A stretch of 64,000 nucleotides of DNA from assembly GCF_030817595.1 (NCBI RefSeq), contig NZ_JAUSZN010000001.1, positions 6,312,001 to 6,376,000 of the forward strand, given 5' to 3'. The notes below the pieces were generated by a model. The model saw only the letters and a program-made list of their open reading frames with translations, did no database searches and had not been told where the DNA came from. Each line of letters opens with the position of its first letter. The stretch's first letter is position 1. Position numbers and translations under genes: made by a program. The stretch comes from Neobacillus niacini (GTDB lineage Bacteria > Bacillota > Bacilli > Bacillales > Cytobacillaceae). This document shows positions 27,295-35,867 of the stretch, piece by piece.

Positions 27295-28560
27295 ATGGAC
27301 AGAGTGAATAAAATTATTACAATGTTGGAAAACGGCCAACATAATGAGGCCATAAATGAATATAATGTTGTATTAACCAAAGGTCAGCCCGATGAAAAAT
27401 TCCTTCTTGCTGAAGAAATGTTCCAATTTGGATTTTTAGCTGAATCAAAGGCACTGGTTGAAAACCTATTAACCATTTATCCTGAAGAGGGTGAACTGCT
27501 CGTCTTACTCGGCGAAATATTAGTCGATGCAGGCGATGAGGAACAAGCAATTCTTGAATTAGAAAAGATCTCTGAACACGACCCCAGCTTTGGACAATCT
27601 CTCTTGCTGTTAGCAGATTTGTATCAAGTTCAAGGTTTATATGAAGTATGTGAAAGAAAACTGCTGCAAGCAAAGGATATATTGCCAGATGAGGTTATCA
27701 TTGATTTTGCTCTTGGTGAGCTCTATAGTGACCAAGGTGAAGTAACGAAGGCTCTGAAATCATATGAGGCTGTGCTAAAGGAGCAGCAAGAGATTGCAGG
27801 AGTAAGTATTTACCAACGAATGGCGGAGCTTTTAAGTACCTCTGGAGAATTTGAAGAAGCTTTATTCTATTATGACAAAGCGATTGTAGAAAAATTAGAA
27901 ATTAATACACTATTTGGTTATGCCTTTACAGCACTTCAAGCAGGATATAATCGGACTGCCATTGAAAAGTTCGAGGAATTAAAAGGGCTGGACCCAGAAT
28001 ACCATTCCCTATATCTACATCTTGCAAAGGCATATGAACGGGAAGAAGAACTTGAAAATAGTTTAAAGGTAATACAAGAAGGAATTAAGCAGGATGAATT
28101 TAATAAGGATTTATTTTTCTTTGGCGGCAAGATTGCCATTAAGCTCGGACAACCGGAGCTTGCCGAACGATACTTCCGTGAGGCACTTGCATTAGACCCA
28201 GGATTTACTGAAGCAGCATTAACTTTAAATAAGCTCTTCTTTCAGCAAGAGAGGTATGAAGCCGTAATTGATTTGATTTCACAGCTTGACTTCATAGAAG
28301 ATGAGGAACCCCAGCTCTTATGGGATGCGGCATTAGCATATGATAAGTTAGAGGAATATTCCGATGCATTAGACAAATATAAAATTGCATATACTTTTTT
28401 TAAGAATAATGAAGCATTTTTGAACGATTATGGTTATTTTTTAATTGAGGAAGGAAAAATCGACCTTGCTGCCGAAATTTTTAAACAGTTACAAAAAGGT
28501 GATCCAACAAATGGAGAGTATGCTGATTTGCTTGACCGTCTAATTAGTAGAGAGAACTAA
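27295..28560 (+). CDS. ypiA: TPR repeat protein YpiA
   Basis: A 421-residue, very acidic soluble protein made almost entirely of tetratricopeptide repeats, for example EEQAILELEKISEHDPSFGQ, LAKAYEREEELENSLKVIQE and GQPELAERYFREALALDPG. TPR arrays mediate protein contacts; no enzyme domain is seen. Position and length agree with B. subtilis YpiA between the aro operon and ypiB-ypiF-qcrABC. The reason for this conserved placing is not known to me. Confidence 0.9.
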   Translation: MDRVNKIITMLENGQHNEAINEYNVVLTKGQPDEKFLLAEEMFQFGFLAESKALVENLLTIYPEEGELLVLLGEILVDAGDEEQAILELEKISEHDPSFGQSLLLLADLYQVQGLYEVCERKLLQAKDILPDEVIIDFALGELYSDQGEVTKALKSYEAVLKEQQEIAGVSIYQRMAELLSTSGEFEEALFYYDKAIVEKLEINTLFGYAFTALQAGYNRTAIEKFEELKGLDPEYHSLYLHLAKAYEREEELENSLKVIQEGIKQDEFNKDLFFFGGKIAIKLGQPELAERYFREALALDPGFTEAALTLNKLFFQQERYEAVIDLISQLDFIEDEEPQLLWDAALAYDKLEEYSDALDKYKIAYTFFKNNEAFLNDYGYFLIEEGKIDLAAEIFKQLQKGDPTNGEYADLLDRLISREN

Positions 28561-28596
28561 TAAAAAGCTGAATATACAGAGGAGGGAAACTATCAT

Positions 28597-29163
28597 ATGG
28601 CAACCCCTGTTTCTGTCAACGAGAAAAAGGACTTTATTCGCTGGTTTTTAAATCATTATCAATTAAAACGAAGAGAGTGTGTTTGGATTCTTAATTATTT
28701 AATGAGTCACGACCAATTAATGGAGAAGGTCCATTTTGTAGAGCAAGCACAGTATTGTCCGCGTGGTTTGATCATGTCAACTCACTGCGTTGATAAGGTA
28801 CCATTTCGCTTTTATAAAGAGAATGTTATGACAACTGATGCTGAAAAATCCTTTCATGATATTCGCTTAAATCGTGATGAAGATATTTTTATTCAATTAA
28901 ACTTTCATGCATCGAATCAAGCGCACCAATACGCTGCTGTATTAGAGGAAAACCCATTTGTTCCGAAACACCTTCAAGTAAATGAAAAAGACGGAATCAT
29001 TGCAGAACAATTTTTGCAAAACAGCATTGAACGTTTTCAACGCGAGAAGCTGCTTCAATTAATTGATGAAGCCCTTGATAAGCAGGATAAAACAGCCTTT
29101 CGTGCCTTAACAGAAAAGCTAAATCAACTCAAAGAAGCAGAACAAAATGGAAGCTTGCGATAA
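28597..29163 (+). CDS. ypiB: UPF0302 family protein YpiB
   Basis: A 188-residue cytoplasmic protein, start [20 protein letters not shown], with the conserved family stretch [19 protein letters not shown] and the [10 protein letters not shown] segment. Function unknown; the UPF0302 family is found throughout Bacillus at this site, before qcrABC. Good ribosome site GAGGAGGGAAACTATC. Its last codons and its stop are part of a long terminator hairpin (29141-29181). Confidence 0.9.
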   Translation: MATPVSVNEKKDFIRWFLNHYQLKRRECVWILNYLMSHDQLMEKVHFVEQAQYCPRGLIMSTHCVDKVPFRFYKENVMTTDAEKSFHDIRLNRDEDIFIQLNFHASNQAHQYAAVLEENPFVPKHLQVNEKDGIIAEQFLQNSIERFQREKLLQLIDEALDKQDKTAFRALTEKLNQLKEAEQNGSLR

Positions 29164-29185
29164 GCAAGCTTCCATTTTGTTTGTT
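29141..29185 (+). terminator. 18-bp terminator hairpin containing the ypiB stop codon
   Basis: AACAAAATGGAAGCTTGC (29141-29158) pairs perfectly with GCAAGCTTCCATTTTGTT (29164-29181). The five-base loop GATAA includes the TAA stop of ypiB. A short T-rich run is in and after the right arm. Confidence 0.85.
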
Positions 29186-29275
29186 TACTGAATTTTTTCT
29201 CTCTTTTCCTTTTATGTTTTATAAAAAAAAATGATATGATGGAACTAATGGTGAAGAAAAGGGAGGTGTGTATAA

Positions 29276-29740
29276 ATGAAGTGGGTATCAAAGGATATAG
29301 AAATATATTTAACTGCAAAAGAATACGTGGATACCGCAGTAATCCCATTGTATTCTGTTTCATTTGGAAGTGAAATGAAACAATCTGCATCAAACGCAGA
29401 ATTTATTACGTTACTAACGAATTACCTGGAGAGACAATTTACTGGAAGACTGATGTTGGTTCCTCCATATACATACTTAAAAAGTGATCAGTATGAGGAT
29501 ATAATAAATGGATTGAAGAAATGGGAAGAGAATATTGATAAAGAACAGTTTAAACATATATTTTACATAACGTCTGAGATTGATTGGAAGAACTTTGAGG
29601 ACGAGCTTAAAGGTTCATTAATTTGGCTTCCATCTCTGCCGCTCGAGCATTTGAATGAATCACAAAGGATTTCAATGGTTGAAAGTCAAGTAAAGCAGCT
29701 CCAGTCCCTTTTTACGCAAAAGTGGCATGAAAATTTGTAA
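29276..29740 (+). CDS. ypiF: DUF2487 family protein YpiF
   Basis: A 154-residue protein, MKWVSKDIEIYLTAKEYVDT, with VIPLYSVSFGSEMKQSASNA and LMLVPPYTYL. Same position as B. subtilis ypiF just upstream of qcrA. Function unknown. GGGAGGTGTGTATAA precedes the ATG. Ypi proteins have no membrane segments here. Confidence 0.88.
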   Translation: MKWVSKDIEIYLTAKEYVDTAVIPLYSVSFGSEMKQSASNAEFITLLTNYLERQFTGRLMLVPPYTYLKSDQYEDIINGLKKWEENIDKEQFKHIFYITSEIDWKNFEDELKGSLIWLPSLPLEHLNESQRISMVESQVKQLQSLFTQKWHENL

Positions 29741-29783
29741 TTCTTTGCTGATTAACATGTTTTTAAAATAGTATGATATTGAC

Positions 29784-29826
29784 CTAGGATAAAGATTGAT
29801 ATATCATGGTTATGTCCTAGTTTTAT
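29784..29826 (+). terminator. Possible weak terminator or leader hairpin before qcrA
   Basis: CTAGGA at 29784-29789 pairs with TCCTAG at 29815-29820, followed by TTTTAT; the 25-base loop is long, so strength is doubtful. Confidence 0.35.
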
Positions 29827-29880
29827 ATGTGTTTAATTTATGTCCGATGGACTTAACTTGTGAATAGAGGGGGGATAAGC

Positions 29881-30390
29881 ATGAGTAAGCATCGCGTATC
29901 AAGAAGACAATTTTTAAGCTATACTTTGACAGGTGTAGGGGGTTTTATGGCAGCAGGTATGTTAATGCCAATGGTTCGTTTCGCCATTGATCCTGTATTA
30001 AAGGCCGAAGCAGGTGGAGATTTTATTGCAACTCCATTGAAAATTAAAGACATCACTACTGAACCACAAAGAGTCGATTTCACGTTTGAGCAAAAGGATG
30101 CTTGGTATACTTCAGACGTTACTAATACGGCATGGGTTTATAAGGATGAACAGGATAACATTGTTGCCCTATCTCCAGTTTGTAAACACTTAGGTTGTAC
30201 TGTTGGTTGGGCATCAAGTGAAGACCATCCGGATCAATTCTTCTGTCCATGTCACTTTGGGCGGTACACAAAGGATGGAACAAACGTAAAAGGTACTCCA
30301 CCACTAGCACCACTTGATGTGTATCCAATTCAAGAAAAAGACGGTTTACTTTACTTAGGCAAAGCTGAACCACGGACAAAGGAGGCGTAA
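29881..30390 (+). CDS. qcrA: Menaquinol:cytochrome c reductase, Rieske iron-sulfur subunit
   Basis: Takes electrons from menaquinol through a [2Fe-2S] cluster. The 169 residues start with a twin-arginine N-terminus (RVSRRQFLSY, R8-R9) and a hydrophobic anchor, and have Rieske box 1 CKHLGC (ligands C101 and H103) and box 2 CPCHFG (C122 and H125); C106 and C124 should form the disulfide. ATG 29881 follows GAGGGGGGATAAGC. The in-frame GTG at 29860 is less likely. Confidence 0.97.
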   Translation: MSKHRVSRRQFLSYTLTGVGGFMAAGMLMPMVRFAIDPVLKAEAGGDFIATPLKIKDITTEPQRVDFTFEQKDAWYTSDVTNTAWVYKDEQDNIVALSPVCKHLGCTVGWASSEDHPDQFFCPCHFGRYTKDGTNVKGTPPLAPLDVYPIQEKDGLLYLGKAEPRTKEA

Positions 30391-30393
30391 TCA

Positions 30394-31068
30394 TTGTTAA
30401 ACAAAATTTACGATTGGGTAGATGAACGTTTAGATATTACGCCTTTGTGGCGCGATATCGCAGATCATGAAGTCCCTGAGCATGTAAATCCAGCGCACCA
30501 TTTCTCTGCGTTCGTTTATTGCTTTGGCGGTCTAACGTTTTTTGTTACGGTTATTCAAATTCTTTCTGGTATGTTCTTAACCATGTATTATGTGCCAGAT
30601 ATTAAAAACGCGTGGGAATCTGTTTTCTACCTTCAAAATGAAGTAGCTTTCGGACAAATCGTACGCGGTATGCACCACTGGGGTGCGAGTTTAGTTATTG
30701 TAATGATGTTCTTACATACATTACGCGTTTTCTTCCAAGGCGCATACAAAAAACCACGTGAACTTAACTGGATTGTTGGAGTTCTCATTTTCTTCATCAT
30801 GCTGGCTTTAGGTTTAACTGGTTATTTACTACCTTGGGATATGAAAGCGTTGTTCGCAACAAAGGTTACGCTTCAAATTATTGAAGCAGTTCCGTTTATT
30901 GGTATTTACCTTAAAACGTTACTATCGGGTCATGAGACTATTGTTGGTGCTCAAACCCTTACTCGTTTCTTTGCGATTCACGTGTTCTTCTTACCTGCTG
31001 CTTTATTTGCTTTAATGGCAGCACATTTCATGATGATTCGTAAACAGGGTATATCAGGACCACTTTAA
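30394..31068 (+). CDS. qcrB: Menaquinol:cytochrome c reductase, cytochrome b subunit
   Basis: A 224-residue cytochrome b6-type subunit with four membrane helices and the haem-ligand histidine pairs (in RGMHHWGASLVIVMMFLHTLRVF and in FFAIHVFFLP...AAHF). It begins MLNKIYDWVDERLDITPLWR, the highly conserved Bacillus start, with TTG at 30394 after AAAGGAGGCGTAATCA, 4 bases after qcrA. As in cytochrome b6f, the second half of a full cytochrome b is in the next gene. Confidence 0.97.
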   Translation: MLNKIYDWVDERLDITPLWRDIADHEVPEHVNPAHHFSAFVYCFGGLTFFVTVIQILSGMFLTMYYVPDIKNAWESVFYLQNEVAFGQIVRGMHHWGASLVIVMMFLHTLRVFFQGAYKKPRELNWIVGVLIFFIMLALGLTGYLLPWDMKALFATKVTLQIIEAVPFIGIYLKTLLSGHETIVGAQTLTRFFAIHVFFLPAALFALMAAHFMMIRKQGISGPL

Positions 31069-31130
31069 TACTATTTGATACCCAAATACTTTTTTAGCTT
31101 AATTTACGAATAAAGGAGGGGGATTGTTCG

Positions 31131-31904
31131 ATGCATCGCGGTAAAGGAATGAAATTCGTAGGTGACTCACGTGTTTTGGCACCTGAGGCCCGTACGAGTA
31201 AAAATATTCCAAAAGATTACTCAGAATACCCTGGTAAAACAGAGGCGTTTTGGCCTAACTTCCTTTTGAAAGAATGGTTGGTAGGGGCAGTATTTCTTGT
31301 CGGCTTTTTATGTTTAACTGTTGCACATCCGAGTCCACTTGAAAGGATTGCGGATCCATCAGATACAGGTTATGTACCAATGCCAGACTGGTATTTCTTA
31401 TTCTTATACCAATTATTAAAGTATGAATTCGCAGCAGGACCTTATACAGTAATTGGAGCAATGGTTATCCCAGGACTAGCATTTGGAGCATTATTACTTG
31501 CACCGTTCATCGATCGTGGACCTGAACGTTGTCCAAGTAAACGTCCATTAGCAACTGCTTTTATGCTGTTAGCGTTGGCTGCAATCACATTTTTAACATG
31601 GCAAGGTGCTTCTACTCATGACTGGGAAGCAGCAAAGGAATATGGTAAAATTGTTGCTGATGTTGAAATTGATAAGACATCTGAAGAATATAAAATTGCT
31701 TCCGAAAATACATGTATCACTTGTCATGGAGACAGCTTCCAAGGTGGAGCTGGTGCCCCAACCTTAATAGAAACAGGTCTTTCTGCTGAGGAAATTGCGA
31801 CCATTGCAAAAGAAGGAAGAGGGTCAATGCCTGCAGGTGTCTTTAAGGGTGATGACGATCAGCTTAAAAAGCTATCTGAATACATCGCAAACTTAGGGAA
31901 ATAA
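31131..31904 (+). CDS. qcrC: Menaquinol:cytochrome c reductase, fused subunit IV/cytochrome c
   Basis: A 257-residue fusion: an N-terminal part like subunit IV of b6f (WPNFLLKEWL, then DWYFLFLYQLLKY, with three hydrophobic segments) and a C-terminal cytochrome c domain with CITCH (C195, C198, H199) and the axial Met probably in GSMPAG. It completes the qcrABC complex. GGAGGGGGATTGTTCG precedes the ATG; a clear terminator follows. Confidence 0.96.
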   Translation: MHRGKGMKFVGDSRVLAPEARTSKNIPKDYSEYPGKTEAFWPNFLLKEWLVGAVFLVGFLCLTVAHPSPLERIADPSDTGYVPMPDWYFLFLYQLLKYEFAAGPYTVIGAMVIPGLAFGALLLAPFIDRGPERCPSKRPLATAFMLLALAAITFLTWQGASTHDWEAAKEYGKIVADVEIDKTSEEYKIASENTCITCHGDSFQGGAGAPTLIETGLSAEEIATIAKEGRGSMPAGVFKGDDDQLKKLSEYIANLGK

Positions 31905-31917
31905 TAAATGATTGTAT

Positions 31918-31946
31918 AAAAGCTGACGGATTTTCGTCAGCTTTTA
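31918..31946 (+). terminator. Terminator of qcrABC
   Basis: AAAAGCTGACG, loop GATTTT, CGTCAGCTTTT, then ATT; 11-bp stem. Confidence 0.9.
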
Positions 31947-31975
31947 TTATTAATTAGAGGAAAAGAGGAATCGTA

Positions 31976-32566
31976 TTGAAATGGTTATATCCTCTGTTGG
32001 CTAACAGGTCATTTTTATGGCTTTTACTTATCGTTAATATTGCAGGAACAGTCTATGGGTACGTGTGGTATGGGTGGCAATTAAAAGAAACTCCAGCTAT
32101 TTTCCTTATTTTTGTTCCGGACAGCCCTACAGCTAGTTTGTTTTTTGTTTTTGTAATCATGGCGTTCCTATTAAAAAAGAACGTGCCGTTAATTGAAGCA
32201 CTTGCGATTGTTACATTGTTTAAGTATGGCATCTGGGCTGTAGTCATGAATCTACTAGTATTCAATGTTCAAGGCGAGCTGGATTGGATAGGAGTTATGT
32301 TGATTTTTTCTCATTTTGCCATGGCAGTTCAAGCATTATTGTATTCTCCCTTTTATCGGTTTAAATGGTGGCACCTCATAGTAACGTCGATATGGACACT
32401 TCACAATGATGTCATAGACTATGTTTTTTTCATGCTCCCGAGATACCATATGTTAAATGAATTCACACCTCAAATTGGTTATTTTACCTTTTGGCTATCG
32501 ATGTTATCAATAGGAATCGGTTACTATTTAGTGATACGCCCGAATCGTTTTAAACTTACAATTTAA
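31976..32566 (+). CDS. ypjA: DUF1405 membrane protein YpjA
   Basis: A 196-residue integral membrane protein with about five to six hydrophobic segments, starting LWLLLIVNIAGTVYGYVWY and closing with WLSMLSIGIGYYLVI. The start is TTG 31976 after GAGGAATCGTA, giving MKWLYPLLANRSF. Same location as B. subtilis ypjA downstream of qcrC. Function unknown. A weak AT-rich hairpin with T-tract (32565-32590) may end its transcript. Confidence 0.88.
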   Translation: MKWLYPLLANRSFLWLLLIVNIAGTVYGYVWYGWQLKETPAIFLIFVPDSPTASLFFVFVIMAFLLKKNVPLIEALAIVTLFKYGIWAVVMNLLVFNVQGELDWIGVMLIFSHFAMAVQALLYSPFYRFKWWHLIVTSIWTLHNDVIDYVFFMLPRYHMLNEFTPQIGYFTFWLSMLSIGIGYYLVIRPNRFKLTI

Positions 32567-32590
32567 AAACTAGAATTAAAATAGTTTTTT
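32565..32590 (+). terminator. Weak AT-rich terminator after ypjA
   Basis: AAAAACTA at 32565-32572 pairs with TAGTTTTT at 32582-32589 around nine bases. An eight-bp AT-rich stem; leaky read-through is likely. Confidence 0.55.
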
Positions 32591-32610
32591 GATAGGATAA
32601 AAGATGGTCT

Positions 32611-32664
32611 AACCTTGTCCACCCCCTCATACATTTTAATAGTAATGATAGGGGGGACAAGGTT
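32611..32664 (+). promoter_or_regulatory. Hairpin over the ypjB ribosome site with SigE-like -10 in its loop
   Basis: The left arm AACCTTGTCC-A-CCCCCT (32611-32627) pairs with GGGGGGACAAGGTT (32651-32664), about 14 bp with one bulged A. The right arm holds the GGGGGG ribosome site, and its last T begins the TTG start of ypjB. The loop carries CATACATT (32628-32635), 7 of 8 matches to the SigE -10 CATACAAT. Transcription from it would start near 32642, after the left arm. Confidence 0.55.
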
Positions 32665-33458
32665 TGAAGTATAAAATGGTTCTAATATTCTTAATTGTCA
32701 TTATGCTGACTCCCATGACGGTAAGTGCGCATGAGCACACGCCGATAGAGAAGCTTGATAATATCTCTGATGAAGCACTTCAAATGATAAAATTTCAGAG
32801 ATATGATGATGGAAAAAAACTTTTGAGTTATTTTTCAGAACAATTTACTGATATTTCCAACAAAGAACATCCTTTTACAAGGGATGAATTAAGGATCATT
32901 ACCGTTTCTCATGACGAGGCAATGGAGGCGGCAGCAAGCCCAAGTATGGAATATGAGGAAAGAGTCCAAAGACTTACGAAGTTTCGTTTAGTCGTTGATG
33001 CTATCGCTACTAGTCATCAACCATTATGGACCGAAATGAAGAATCAAATTTTAACGGCATTCCATGACGCTAAGGAAGCCGCAAGTACAGGCGATACCGC
33101 ACATTTTCACTCAAATTTCAATAATTTTATGGCCTTATACAACGTTATTTATCCAAGTATGAAAATTGACGTTTCAGCAGAAAATATTCAAAGAATTGAC
33201 GCTCGTATCAATTTTATTGATGAATATCGCTCTGAGGTTGTAAATAATGTCAAAAGCCAACAGGAATTAGAAGGACTTGAAATGGATTTAAAGAATCTTT
33301 TTGAAAACATGGATGAGGATGAAGCAGACCCATCTCTATGGTGGGTGATTATTTCAACAGGAAGCATAATCATTTTAACGCTTTCATATGTAGGCTGGAG
33401 AAAATATCAGGGTGAAAAGGATATGCGAAAAAACCGTTCTAGAGTTCATAAGGATTAA
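32664..33458 (+). CDS. ypjB: Sporulation protein YpjB
   Basis: A 264-residue secreted or membrane-anchored protein: signal peptide MKYKMVLIFLIVIMLTPMTV ending near SAH, a helical extracytoplasmic domain, and a C-terminal membrane segment (WWVIISTGSIIILTLSYVGW, about 228-247) followed by a short basic cytoplasmic tail. It matches the YpjB family; a role in sporulation is given in annotation of the family. TTG start at 32664 after GGGGGGACAAGG, with that ribosome site buried in a hairpin on longer transcripts. Confidence 0.88.
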   Translation: MKYKMVLIFLIVIMLTPMTVSAHEHTPIEKLDNISDEALQMIKFQRYDDGKKLLSYFSEQFTDISNKEHPFTRDELRIITVSHDEAMEAAASPSMEYEERVQRLTKFRLVVDAIATSHQPLWTEMKNQILTAFHDAKEAASTGDTAHFHSNFNNFMALYNVIYPSMKIDVSAENIQRIDARINFIDEYRSEVVNNVKSQQELEGLEMDLKNLFENMDEDEADPSLWWVIISTGSIIILTLSYVGWRKYQGEKDMRKNRSRVHKD

Positions 33459-33508
33459 GTTGAACTTCGCAAAGATGATTACACCGTTAGAAGTACTGGA
33501 GGTTCAAA

Positions 33509-34189
33509 ATGGGATTTTTAATTTACTTTCTTATCGTTATGTTGGTACCCCTTTGGGCTCAATTTAGAGTTAAGGGGACTTTTGTCAAATATTCTCGTGT
33601 ACAGAATTCAAGCTATCGGACAGGAGCAGAGGTAGCAAGAGACGTACTTAATGCAAACGGTTTGTTTAATGTTGGAGTTGAAGAGGGAAGAGGATTTTTA
33701 AGTGATCACTATGACCCGAGAACGAAAACAGTAAGGTTATCCCCTGAAAATTATCGTGGTCATTCCATCGCTTCTACTGCCATCGCAGCGCATGAGTGCG
33801 GGCATGCAATACAAGATGCACAGCGATATGCATTTTTACGCTTTCGTCATGCTTTAGTTCCTGTAGCAAATATTGGTTCTAACTTTTCTTGGATACTTGT
33901 TCTAATTGGGATATTTTCTCAAATGAGCGGGCTGTTGTTAGCTGGTATTGTGTTTATGGCAGCAGCCGTACTTTTCCAAGTTATTACGTTGCCAGTTGAA
34001 TTTAATGCCTCGAATCGGGCAATGGACCAAGTCGTTTCTTTAGGATTAATCCGCAATGAAGAAGAGCGGAATGCAAGAAAGGTTTTAAACGCAGCTGCAT
34101 TAACATATGTAGCAGCGGCTGCTGTAGCTGTTTTGGAGTTATTAAGGCTAGTCCTTATTTTTACGGGAATGAATAGAAGTAATGAATAA
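33509..34189 (+). CDS. Membrane zinc metallopeptidase (YugP-like)
   Basis: A 226-residue membrane protein with a zinc-peptidase motif HECGH (95-99, the HExxH pattern with C) in STAIAAHECGHAIQDAQ, and a FNASNRAMD segment that may supply the third ligand region. Hydrophobic segments at the N-terminus, after residue 115 and at the C-terminus. It resembles the YugP family of neutral zinc metallopeptidases; B. subtilis carries yugP elsewhere in the chromosome. Substrate unknown. Good ribosome site (CTGGAGGTTCAAA). It ends in a perfect terminator. Confidence 0.85.
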   Translation: MGFLIYFLIVMLVPLWAQFRVKGTFVKYSRVQNSSYRTGAEVARDVLNANGLFNVGVEEGRGFLSDHYDPRTKTVRLSPENYRGHSIASTAIAAHECGHAIQDAQRYAFLRFRHALVPVANIGSNFSWILVLIGIFSQMSGLLLAGIVFMAAAVLFQVITLPVEFNASNRAMDQVVSLGLIRNEEERNARKVLNAAALTYVAAAAVAVLELLRLVLIFTGMNRSNE

Positions 34190-34216
34190 AGCAATGTCCA
34201 AAAGGACATTGCTTTT
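34188..34216 (+). terminator. Terminator after the YugP-like gene
   Basis: AAAGCAATGTCC, loop AAAA, GGACATTGCTTTT; 12-bp perfect stem starting at the stop codon. Confidence 0.92.
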
Positions 34217-34219
34217 CTA

Positions 34220-34465
34220 GCTGTCTAGCGCAAGCGGCCTAGGGGCTCGGAGTCATAAGCATGTCTAGTTGCGGCTCCTTGGGACTCGAGTCATAAGCCA
34301 TCCCCTGAAGAAGGCAAAAAGCGCCTTCTTGCAGGGTCCGTCTTATGCCTTCGTCCCAGGGCAGTCGCCTCCACATTTCAGACAATCCGTCAAGAAGGTT
34401 AAAAAGCAACCTTCTCGCCGGCTCGTCTTATGCCTGTCGCCCCTGGACAAGGCGCTTGCGCTTTT
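34220..34465. repeat. 246-bp composite GC-rich repeat between convergent genes
   Basis: Same family as 15472-15594 but built from more than one unit. GCTGTCTAG and CATGTCTAG starts, two GTCTTATGCCT stretches (near 34340 and 34427), GAAGAAGGCAAAAAGCGCCTTCTT and a diverged GAAGGTTAAAAAGCAACCTTC copy, ending GACAAGGCGCTTGCGCTTTT. Its right end touches the stop codon of ypjC, and may act as the ypjC terminator (minus strand: GCGCAAGCGCC). Confidence 0.65.
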
Positions 34466-35338
34466 CTATATTTCAATAGGTTTTTTATTTTCATCTAAGG
34501 TGAAACCTTCTCCGTGTACATCATGGACAACCGTGACCGAAACAAAAGCATGCGGATCAACAGAGGTGATTAAATTTTTCAAGCGTACAATCTCATTTTT
34601 AGCTACGACACAATATAACACTTCACGTTCTATTTTTGTAAAAGACCCATACCCCTTAAGTACCGTAACGCCGCGATCCATTTCATCCATAATTTTTTTC
34701 GCAATATCATCATTTCTTTCAGAGACAATCATCGCACCTCTGGCCGTATACGCTCCTTCTTGAATAAAATCAATCACCCTCGCTCCGATAAATACTGCGA
34801 CTAATGTATACATTGCCTCTTTATAATTCAGATAGGTAAGAACAGACGCCCCAATCGCACATATGTCAAAGATAAACATAGTCCTTCCTATACTCCAACC
34901 TGCGTATTTCTGGACAAGTCGTGCAATGATATCGACTCCACCTGTTGTACCACCATAACGAAAGATAATGCCTAATCCAATTCCAAGAAACACACCGGCA
35001 AATAGTGCAGCCAGTAATAAGTCATCCTTTAGAGGCATGTCGATAGAATAACGTTGGAAAATCCACAAAAATACAGATAGGCCGACTGTCCCAATAATAG
35101 TATAGATAAAAGCATTCCTTCCAAGTAATTTCCAGCCAATGAAAAAGAGAGGGATATTTAAAATTAAGTTTGTATAAGATGGATCCCATTTAAACATGAA
35201 ATAAAGAAGAAGGGTTATACCTGTAAAACCGCCTTCAGCAAGTTTATTTTGCATATTAAAATTGACCAGTCCAAAAGACATAATCGCTGTTCCAATTAGA
35301 ATAAATAAAACATTTTTCATTTTAAGACCAAATATCAC
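34466..35338 (-). CDS. ypjC: YitT-family membrane protein YpjC (DUF2179)
   Basis: A 290-residue protein with five or six N-terminal membrane helices (VLFILIGTAIMSFGLVNFN, ...LFAGVFLGIGLGIIFRYGGTTGGVDIIARL) and a soluble C-terminal DUF2179 domain (MIVSERNDDIAKKIMDEMDRG ... VHDVHGEGF). Such proteins are assumed to be transporters, but the substrate is unknown. GTG start at 35338, 7 bases after GGAGG. It is transcribed against its neighbours and flanked downstream by the composite repeat. Confidence 0.9.
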   Translation of the reverse strand: MIFGLKMKNVLFILIGTAIMSFGLVNFNMQNKLAEGGFTGITLLLYFMFKWDPSYTNLILNIPLFFIGWKLLGRNAFIYTIIGTVGLSVFLWIFQRYSIDMPLKDDLLLAALFAGVFLGIGLGIIFRYGGTTGGVDIIARLVQKYAGWSIGRTMFIFDICAIGASVLTYLNYKEAMYTLVAVFIGARVIDFIQEGAYTARGAMIVSERNDDIAKKIMDEMDRGVTVLKGYGSFTKIEREVLYCVVAKNEIVRLKNLITSVDPHAFVSVTVVHDVHGEGFTLDENKKPIEI

Positions 35339-35519
35339 GATTTTTCCTCCTCTGCCAAATTTTCCCCAGTCAGCGGCTTTTATTATAGCGAATTAACAAT
35401 AGAAGAGCAATTTTAAGCAGTAAAGTTTATACTTAATATAAAAATATTTGTAAAACGAACTTATTTTAGCTAATGTATTTAGTAGATGTTTTTGTAATTA
35501 TCAAAAGAGGTGAATGGGT

Positions 35520-35867
35520 GTGCCTGGGAAATCTATCAAAGATCTGCAGACGGAAGTAGATACATACATAGGTCAATTTAAAGAGGGGTATTTTAGCCCT
35601 CTAGCAATGGTGGCTCGCCTGACAGAAGAGCTTGGTGAACTTGCTAGAGAGGTTAATCATTATTATGGTGAGAAGCCTAAGAAATCCAGTGAAACCGAAA
35701 AGGCGATAGAAGAGGAACTGGGAGACCTTCTTTTTGTCATCATTTGCCTGGCAAATTCATTGGATATTGACTTGGAACAGGCTCATGATTATGTCATGAA
35801 TAAATTTAATACGAGAGACAAGGATCGCTGGACCAGAATAGAAAATAAAGATGAGGAGAGTAAGTGA
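35520..35867 (+). CDS. ypjD: MazG-like nucleotide pyrophosphohydrolase YpjD
   Basis: All-alpha NTP pyrophosphohydrolase fold of about 115 residues. The metal-binding pattern is ARLTEELGELAREVNHYYG, then EEELGDLLFVIICLANSL, ending FNTRDKDRWTR. I choose GTG 35520 (MPGKSIKDLQ), six bases after GAGGTGA; ATG 35514 abuts the ribosome site. dapB starts right at the stop (TGAATG). It begins the cluster ypjD-dapB-mgsA-bshB1-bshA-cca-birA. Confidence 0.92.
   Translation: MPGKSIKDLQTEVDTYIGQFKEGYFSPLAMVARLTEELGELAREVNHYYGEKPKKSSETEKAIEEELGDLLFVIICLANSLDIDLEQAHDYVMNKFNTRDKDRWTRIENKDEESK

Noticed and set aside
34269-34763. 164-codon plus-strand ORF over the composite repeat and ypjC
   Set aside because: It is antisense to the conserved ypjC gene and begins within a repeat; no ribosome site; low-complexity translation.
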